From positions 62,001 to 126,000 of the forward strand of contig NZ_JAIMIC010000004.1 in NCBI RefSeq assembly GCF_019966545.1: a stretch of 64,000 nucleotides of DNA, in the 5' to 3' direction. The position numbers and the translations under genes were made by a program. The notes below the pieces were generated by a model, which was given only the letters and a program-made list of their open reading frames with translations, was not told where the DNA came from and searched no databases. This document shows, piece by piece, positions 59,908 to 64,000 of the stretch. Source of the DNA: Heliomarina baculiformis (lineage in GTDB: Bacteria; Pseudomonadota; Alphaproteobacteria; Rhodobacterales; Rhodobacteraceae). The number at the start of each line of letters is the position of its first letter. Within the stretch, counting starts at the first letter, position 1.

Positions 59908-60689
59908 TCGGGCTGCGTGATCTTCTCAAACCGCATCGGATCGTGCTGATCCTTCTGTTTCTGGCCTTTGTCGTTTGGTGCGCTTTGTCGCTGCGCTGGG
60001 ACTGGCTGCCAAAGTATGCGCCGCTCGCACTGGAAGGGTTGTGGCGTACCATCTGGCTGTTGGTCGTTACAACGATACTGGGGTTTCTCCTCGCGATTCC
60101 GCTGGGTTTGGCGCAGGCGGTCGGGCCTTGGTATCTGGCGGCACCGGCCCGCGTCTTTTGTACCGTGATCCGTGGCACACCGCTGCTTTTGCAAATCTGG
60201 CTGCTGTATTACGGACTGGGGTCGCTCTTTCCGCAATTCCCGGCGATCCGGCAGAGCGAACTCTGGCCTTATCTGCGGCAGGCTTGGCCCTATGCGGTTC
60301 TGGCGCTGACGCTGTCCTATGCCGGTTACGAAGGCGAAGTGATGCGGGGTGCCTTTTCCGGCGTCGGCAAGGGACAGCTTGAGGCGGCCAAATCCTATGG
60401 CATGCGTCCGTTTGCCGTGTTCCGGCGCATCTGGCTGCCGCAGGCCATTCGCAACGTGTTGCCTACGCTGGGGGGCGAAACGATACTGCAGCTCAAGGCG
60501 ACACCGCTGGTGGCCACGATCACCGTCATCGACATCTACGCAGTTTCTTCCCGTGTCAGGGCCGATACGCTGATCGTCTACGAACCGCTGCTGTTGCTGG
60601 CGCTGGTCTATCTTGTGATTGCCGGGATCATTGCCTTTTTCTTCCGGCGGATCGAACAGCAAGTGCCAAGCGCCATTCAGCGTGGATAA
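59904..60689 (+). CDS. Polar amino acid ABC transporter permease (HisM type)
   Basis: A 261-residue permease, partner of the preceding gene. Marks: LEGLWRTIWLLVVTTILGFLLAIPLGLAQ, TVIRGTPLLLQIWLLYYGLGSLFPQ and coupling loop GQLEAAKSYGMRPFAVFRRIWLPQAIRNVLPTLGGETI. It ends the four-gene transporter unit; a strong hairpin follows the stop at once. Confidence 0.92.
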   Translation: MIGLRDLLKPHRIVLILLFLAFVVWCALSLRWDWLPKYAPLALEGLWRTIWLLVVTTILGFLLAIPLGLAQAVGPWYLAAPARVFCTVIRGTPLLLQIWLLYYGLGSLFPQFPAIRQSELWPYLRQAWPYAVLALTLSYAGYEGEVMRGAFSGVGKGQLEAAKSYGMRPFAVFRRIWLPQAIRNVLPTLGGETILQLKATPLVATITVIDIYAVSSRVRADTLIVYEPLLLLALVYLVIAGIIAFFFRRIEQQVPSAIQRG

Positions 60690-60694
60690 CCTGC

Positions 60695-60732
60695 GAAAGC
60701 CGCGCGCTTTGCTTGCATTGCGCGGGGCTTTC
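60695..60732 (+). terminator. Terminator between the transporter and PG-binding genes
   Basis: A 13-bp stem with one mismatch (60695-60707 with 60720-60732) and a 12-nt loop, followed by CTTTCAG. It begins 5 bases after the last permease stop and ends 3 bases before the stop of the converging gene, so it may serve both. Confidence 0.65.
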
Positions 60733-60735
60733 CTT

Positions 60736-62022
60736 TCAGTCGCTGGGAGGCGGCACGGGCACCGGTAGCGGATTGGCATCCTCGGTCGATGGCTGCCTGG
60801 CCGGAGGGGCTGCAGAAGTTTGATCGCTATCGGCAGCGGGTGCCTCTTGCATCGCCTCGACAGGAGGCGTGGTTTCAGCAGCTTCAGGCGATGCTGCCGG
60901 GACGTTGGTGGGGGCTGCCGGAGAGCTGTATCCCAGAGCGGCGGCGGTTGCCGGATCGACAAAGCCAGTCGTGTCCAGCCCGTTATCGTACTGGAACCAT
61001 TGCAGCGCCGTTTCCGTCCCGCTGCCAAAAATCCCGTCTGCGCCGCCCGTGTCATACCCATAGTCGGTGAGCAGCAATTGCAGGTCGCGCACGACTTCGC
61101 CGCGCGTCATCGGCGAAGTCAGGGCAAGCCCGATCACACTCTGGGGTTCCGTAGGGGCTGCTGTCTCACCGGGGGGATCGGAAACGATCTCGTATACCTG
61201 TTCATCCTTGTAGTAGGTCGAGCGGTAGAGCTTGCCGTCGCATTCATAGAGCGTCTCGCCACTGTCCGAGACCTTGTTGCAGTCGTCATCCGGCAGCGAT
61301 GAGACAAAGGCCATCGTTCCGCCCACCATCGCGGCGGTAAAGAACCATCCCCAGCCATCGTTGTAATGATAGTCGCCCCAGTAGTTATGCGGCGGTCGGT
61401 AGTAGGGCGGTTTCACATAGGGCGGCCGCCAGCCGGGCGGATGGTGATGCGGTGGGTGCCAGCCCGGCGGACGCGGACGGTTGGCGATGGGAGGTCGGTT
61501 GCCGGGAGGACGTGGGCGCGCACCAGGAGGGCGGTTGCCCGGCGGACGTGCGGCTATCGGTGGGCGGTTGCCGCCCGGGCGTGTAACCGGCGGCCGGTTG
61601 CCGGGCCGGTTCGAGGCAATCGGACGGTTGCCCGGCGGTTTGGCAATCGGCGGACGGTTCCCGGGTGGCTTCAGCCCCTGCGGCTTGTTCGCGGGGCGCG
61701 CAAGGTTGCCGCCAGGCGCGATTGCGGGCCGCGTGGCAGGTTTCGATGCTGGTCGTGTCGAGGGCCGGTTGGGGAGCTTGATCGCTGGTTTGCTGGCAGG
61801 ACGTTGTACAGACGGGCGAGGTCGGGGCGCACTTGCGCCGGCTCTCGCGGGGCGGGTTTTCGCGCCTCCGCCCCTTTTCGGCGCGCCATGAAATCCGCCC
61901 GCTCGGCCATTGCCCCTCGCCTCGGCGCGATCAAGGCTGAAGTCGAACCGGATGACGGCATCCGGAGAGGTCATGAACGCCAATTGGAATGACAGCAGCC
62001 CCACGATAAACCGTCTCATCAC
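60736..62022 (-). CDS. Exported proline-rich protein with peptidoglycan-binding domain
   Basis: A 428-residue protein with a weak N-terminal signal (MRRFIVGLLSFQLAFMTSPDA). Residues about 40-220 are low-complexity, rich in Pro, Arg, Asn and Gly, with repeats around PPGNRPPI, then a Trp/Tyr/His-rich stretch (RPPYVKPPYYRPPHNYWGDYHYNDGWGW) and a possible membrane helix (FFTAAMVGGTMAFVSSL). A PG_binding_1-type domain follows (TRGEVVRDLQLLLTDYGYDTGGADGIFGSGTETALQWFQ), then a Pro/Ala tail. It is probably an envelope protein that anchors to or spans the wall; the function is unknown. It overlaps the DUF2092-like gene by 4 bp. Confidence 0.75.
   Translation of the reverse strand: MMRRFIVGLLSFQLAFMTSPDAVIRFDFSLDRAEARGNGRAGGFHGAPKRGGGAKTRPARAGASAPRPRPSVQRPASKPAIKLPNRPSTRPASKPATRPAIAPGGNLARPANKPQGLKPPGNRPPIAKPPGNRPIASNRPGNRPPVTRPGGNRPPIAARPPGNRPPGARPRPPGNRPPIANRPRPPGWHPPHHHPPGWRPPYVKPPYYRPPHNYWGDYHYNDGWGWFFTAAMVGGTMAFVSSLPDDDCNKVSDSGETLYECDGKLYRSTYYKDEQVYEIVSDPPGETAAPTEPQSVIGLALTSPMTRGEVVRDLQLLLTDYGYDTGGADGIFGSGTETALQWFQYDNGLDTTGFVDPATAAALGYSSPAAPTNVPAASPEAAETTPPVEAMQEAPAADSDQTSAAPPARQPSTEDANPLPVPVPPPSD
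61407..61722 (-). repeat. Low-complexity repeats within the proline-rich gene
   Basis: Degenerate short tandem repeats encode PPGNRPPI-like units, about nine copies with varied spacing. The basic, proline-rich chain would be extended and could cross the peptidoglycan layer. Confidence 0.7.
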
Positions 62023-62858
62023 TGATCTCCCCGATTTGGGTCCGCGTCGGGATCATCCGATGGCAGGCTGTCGGCCTCACCAAGAATCTCACTGTTGATT
62101 TTGGGCCAGACCATGCGGTCACTGTTTTCACCCGGCAAATATTGGAAACTCTCGGCTTCCACCTCGGGCGCAAAGTTCCAGTCCATGAAATAGGCCCGGT
62201 ACTGCGGCCAACCCTGCGCGTAAGGGTCGGTGCCGACGATCATCATCAAAACGGGCAGTTCCGGGTCGGTTGATATCCAGATCTGCCAGTCCCTGTCGTA
62301 GCTCGCAAACGCAAGATGGTGAGCGGGGTGACCCGCAATCGAAGTTGTGCCCAGATAGGCTGCGGTGCTTGCATCGCGAAGCAATGCCGCGCCCGGATCT
62401 CGGCTCATGATTTCCCAGATCGGCAAGTGCAGATCGTATTCCAGCGCGATACGGTCGACCAGCGCGTCGAAACCACCGTCAAATGGTGCCATGACATAGG
62501 CATCCTCTTCGACATCGGCGATCACCAACTTTGACCCGTCAAAGTAATATTCGCGCGTGTCCTCTCCGGTCTGTGAGAAAGAATAGAACCCTTCGTCACG
62601 CAATATCAGGTTGGAACCGCTTCGCGTGAAAGTCAGCTTTTCCCTTCCGTCGATCACGTCGTCGTAGGATACGAACCAGTCAAAGGAAAACGCGGGCTGC
62701 GCTGCAAGGAAGTCGGCGGCATTAGTCAAAAGCTCCACCGCCTGCGGCTCTATCGGCGGTACCGTTTCATCCACCTCGGTCTGCGCCGAAGTGGCCTGTG
62801 CAAGAAAGACACTGATGATCACTGTAAAGAGTCGAAATGGCGACACGGTAGGGTTCAC
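62019..62858 (-). CDS. Exported DUF2092-like protein
   Basis: A 279-residue protein with signal peptide (FRLFTVIISVFLAQATSAQ, cleavage before TEVDE). The body (LLTNAADFLAAQPAFSFDWFVSYDDVIDGREKLTFTRSGSNLILRDE, then GTTSIAGHPAHHLAFASYDRDWQIWISTD) matches the DUF2092 type, whose fold resembles LolA/LppX lipid carriers. A role in carrying a lipid or hydrophobic ligand in the periplasm is possible but unproven. The start is GTG at 62858. It is translated together with the PG-binding gene. Confidence 0.75.
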   Translation of the reverse strand: MNPTVSPFRLFTVIISVFLAQATSAQTEVDETVPPIEPQAVELLTNAADFLAAQPAFSFDWFVSYDDVIDGREKLTFTRSGSNLILRDEGFYSFSQTGEDTREYYFDGSKLVIADVEEDAYVMAPFDGGFDALVDRIALEYDLHLPIWEIMSRDPGAALLRDASTAAYLGTTSIAGHPAHHLAFASYDRDWQIWISTDPELPVLMMIVGTDPYAQGWPQYRAYFMDWNFAPEVEAESFQYLPGENSDRMVWPKINSEILGEADSLPSDDPDADPNRGDQ

Positions 62859-63003
62859 TCCGTCATCGGCCCGCGTATTAAAGCTCGGGAAATTCGATTC
62901 GTGTCAAAAGGTTAGCACAACCTTAGATTGAAGTCTCTAAGTGCGGTGATCTTCGAAGGGGTGCGCTGGCGTGCGGAGAATTGAGCCGATGCCGTCGTTC
63001 CGA

Positions 63004-64000
63004 TCAGCTCGCTGGGCGCAGTACGCGCATGATATGATCCGCGGCTTTTTCCGTGCCAAGATCCGATTTCATTCGGGACGAGATAGCGGCAAGGCGGGCG
63101 TGCATTTCCTGATCCGAAAAGAGCTTAGTCATGGCGGTCGACAATTCCGCATCGTCCCATTTCGAGCGGTTCATATGGATGCCCGCCGCGGTTTCGGCGG
63201 CCCGAGCCGCGTTATCGTGACCATCCCAGCAATAGGGCATGACCAGCGAAGGAACGCCAAAGTACAGCGCCTCGCAGAAGCTGTTGTTGCCGCCGTGATG
63301 GATAAAGAGATCGGCCTGCTCGACAATCGAAGGCTGCGGGAACCAGCTGCCGAGGTACACGTTGTCGGGCACTTTGGTGTAATATTCAAGAAATCCGCCG
63401 ACATTCACGAAGAACCGGGCCGGGATCGCAGAAAAGACCGAAATCATGCGGCTTATCAGATCGGTGTCAATTGCGCCGAGGCTTCCGAAGCTGACATAGA
63501 CAAGCGGGCCGTCGTTGACTGGCAGGGGCGGCGTGTCAAAGCGCGCTTCTTCTCTGACGCAGCCTTCGAGGAAAACGAAGAGGTCATCGGGCAGCGGATT
63601 TGCGCGGTCGTACCTCACTGCCGATGGCGAAAGAAGCAGGTTCAGATAGGGCGAGGTTTCAAGAAACAGCCCGTCCTCGACAGCTGGCAGGCCACGTTTC
63701 TTTCGGAAACTATTATATCGCCGATGCGCCGCCGCCGTGGCTCTCAGATATTCTTCGTGAAATGGCGCGCAGGCCGGATCGCTGGCGGTCAGGCCGGACA
63801 GGTAGGGCGGCACATTGACGTCTGGCAATTCTGTTTCAGCGCAGGATACAACCCTGATCCAAGGCACGCCCGCGTTCGCGATGGCTGGGAACATGATGAC
63901 ATTGTCAAGCACGATGCCATCGGGCTGGATGCGCTTCAGCAGTCTTTGCAGCCCGTCTTCGGCCTGAATCGCGGTGTCGACAATCGCTTCCCAAGTTGGA
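63004..64000 (-). CDS. GT1-type glycosyltransferase (partial, start beyond the window)
   Basis: The frame is open from the right edge to the stop at 63004, giving the last 331 residues. The C-terminal nucleotide-sugar domain has PLVYVSFGSLGAID, VYLGSWFPQPSIVEQADLFIHHGGNNSFCEALYFGVPSLVMPYCWDGHDNAARAAETAAGIHM. This is the UDP-glycosyltransferase signature (HxGxNS, then E-G-P-x-x-x-P and D-x-x-x-N-A). It would transfer a sugar to a small lipophilic acceptor or lipid. The N-terminal acceptor domain is only partly visible. A GTG at 63912 is internal, not the start. Confidence 0.85.
   Translation of the reverse strand, partial: PTWEAIVDTAIQAEDGLQRLLKRIQPDGIVLDNVIMFPAIANAGVPWIRVVSCAETELPDVNVPPYLSGLTASDPACAPFHEEYLRATAAAHRRYNSFRKKRGLPAVEDGLFLETSPYLNLLLSPSAVRYDRANPLPDDLFVFLEGCVREEARFDTPPLPVNDGPLVYVSFGSLGAIDTDLISRMISVFSAIPARFFVNVGGFLEYYTKVPDNVYLGSWFPQPSIVEQADLFIHHGGNNSFCEALYFGVPSLVMPYCWDGHDNAARAAETAAGIHMNRSKWDDAELSTAMTKLFSDQEMHARLAAISSRMKSDLGTEKAADHIMRVLRPAS

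Noticed and set aside
61407-61722. Possible CRISPR array in the repeated GC-rich stretch
   Set aside because: Repeats are short, degenerate and in frame, encoding proline-rich units of one protein; there are no unique spacers.

Overview
The window looks like a chromosomal segment of an alphaproteobacterium of the family Rhodobacteraceae (roseobacter type). The evidence is high GC, an alphaproteobacterial RpoH, the gene order mreB-mreC-mreD-mrdA-rodA, a VPLPA-CTERM protein, and a ThiF/MoeB-like protein with an N-terminal membrane segment. No rRNA, tRNA, insertion sequence, prophage, integrase or CRISPR array was found. Genus and species cannot be set from the sequence alone.

Positions 1-31.4 kb are mostly housekeeping: ilvE-like aminotransferase, an exosortase-type surface protein, trpS, a rhomboid-fold protein without catalytic residues, a 24-residue membrane peptide, murJ, glnD, an LpoA-like lipoprotein with rsmI-yraN-gshB, comM, GST, a cobalamin pair (phosphatase and cobU), rpoH, a ChaN-like protein, coaBC-dut-thiF-like, an M3 oligopeptidase, ghrA-like, the rod-shape/elongasome cluster rodA-mrdA-mreD-mreC-mreB, and leuA. 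Upstream of leuA lies a short, essentially leaderless Leu-rich leader peptide with competing hairpins, a probable attenuator.

Positions 31.4-37.2 kb hold an orphan 7TM/PAS histidine kinase, an exported protein made almost wholly of 18 MORN repeats, and nadE.

Positions 37.2-60.7 kb form a catabolic and transport island, the most interesting part. It has a putrescine-type (PotABCD-like) ABC transporter with an M20 amidohydrolase and a pentein-fold guanidino hydrolase, under a GntR/FCD regulator. The full 5-oxoprolinase set pxpA/pxpBC is split by a VOC / 2-hydroxyacid dehydrogenase / N-carbamoyl-type amidohydrolase operon. A DDAH / aminotransferase / TetR operon diverges from a polar amino acid ABC transporter. 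A LysR gene diverges from an M19 dipeptidase and two poorly known genes. Three GntR-type GTATAC-centred sites, two of them sitting on good promoter candidates, appear to tie the first two modules into one regulon. My inference is uptake and stepwise hydrolysis of N-substituted, guanidino or cyclic (pyroglutamyl/hydantoin-like) amino acid derivatives. The substrate is unknown.

Positions 60.7-64.0 kb hold a proline-rich exported protein with a peptidoglycan-binding domain, a DUF2092-like exported protein, and a GT1-type glycosyltransferase cut by the window edge.
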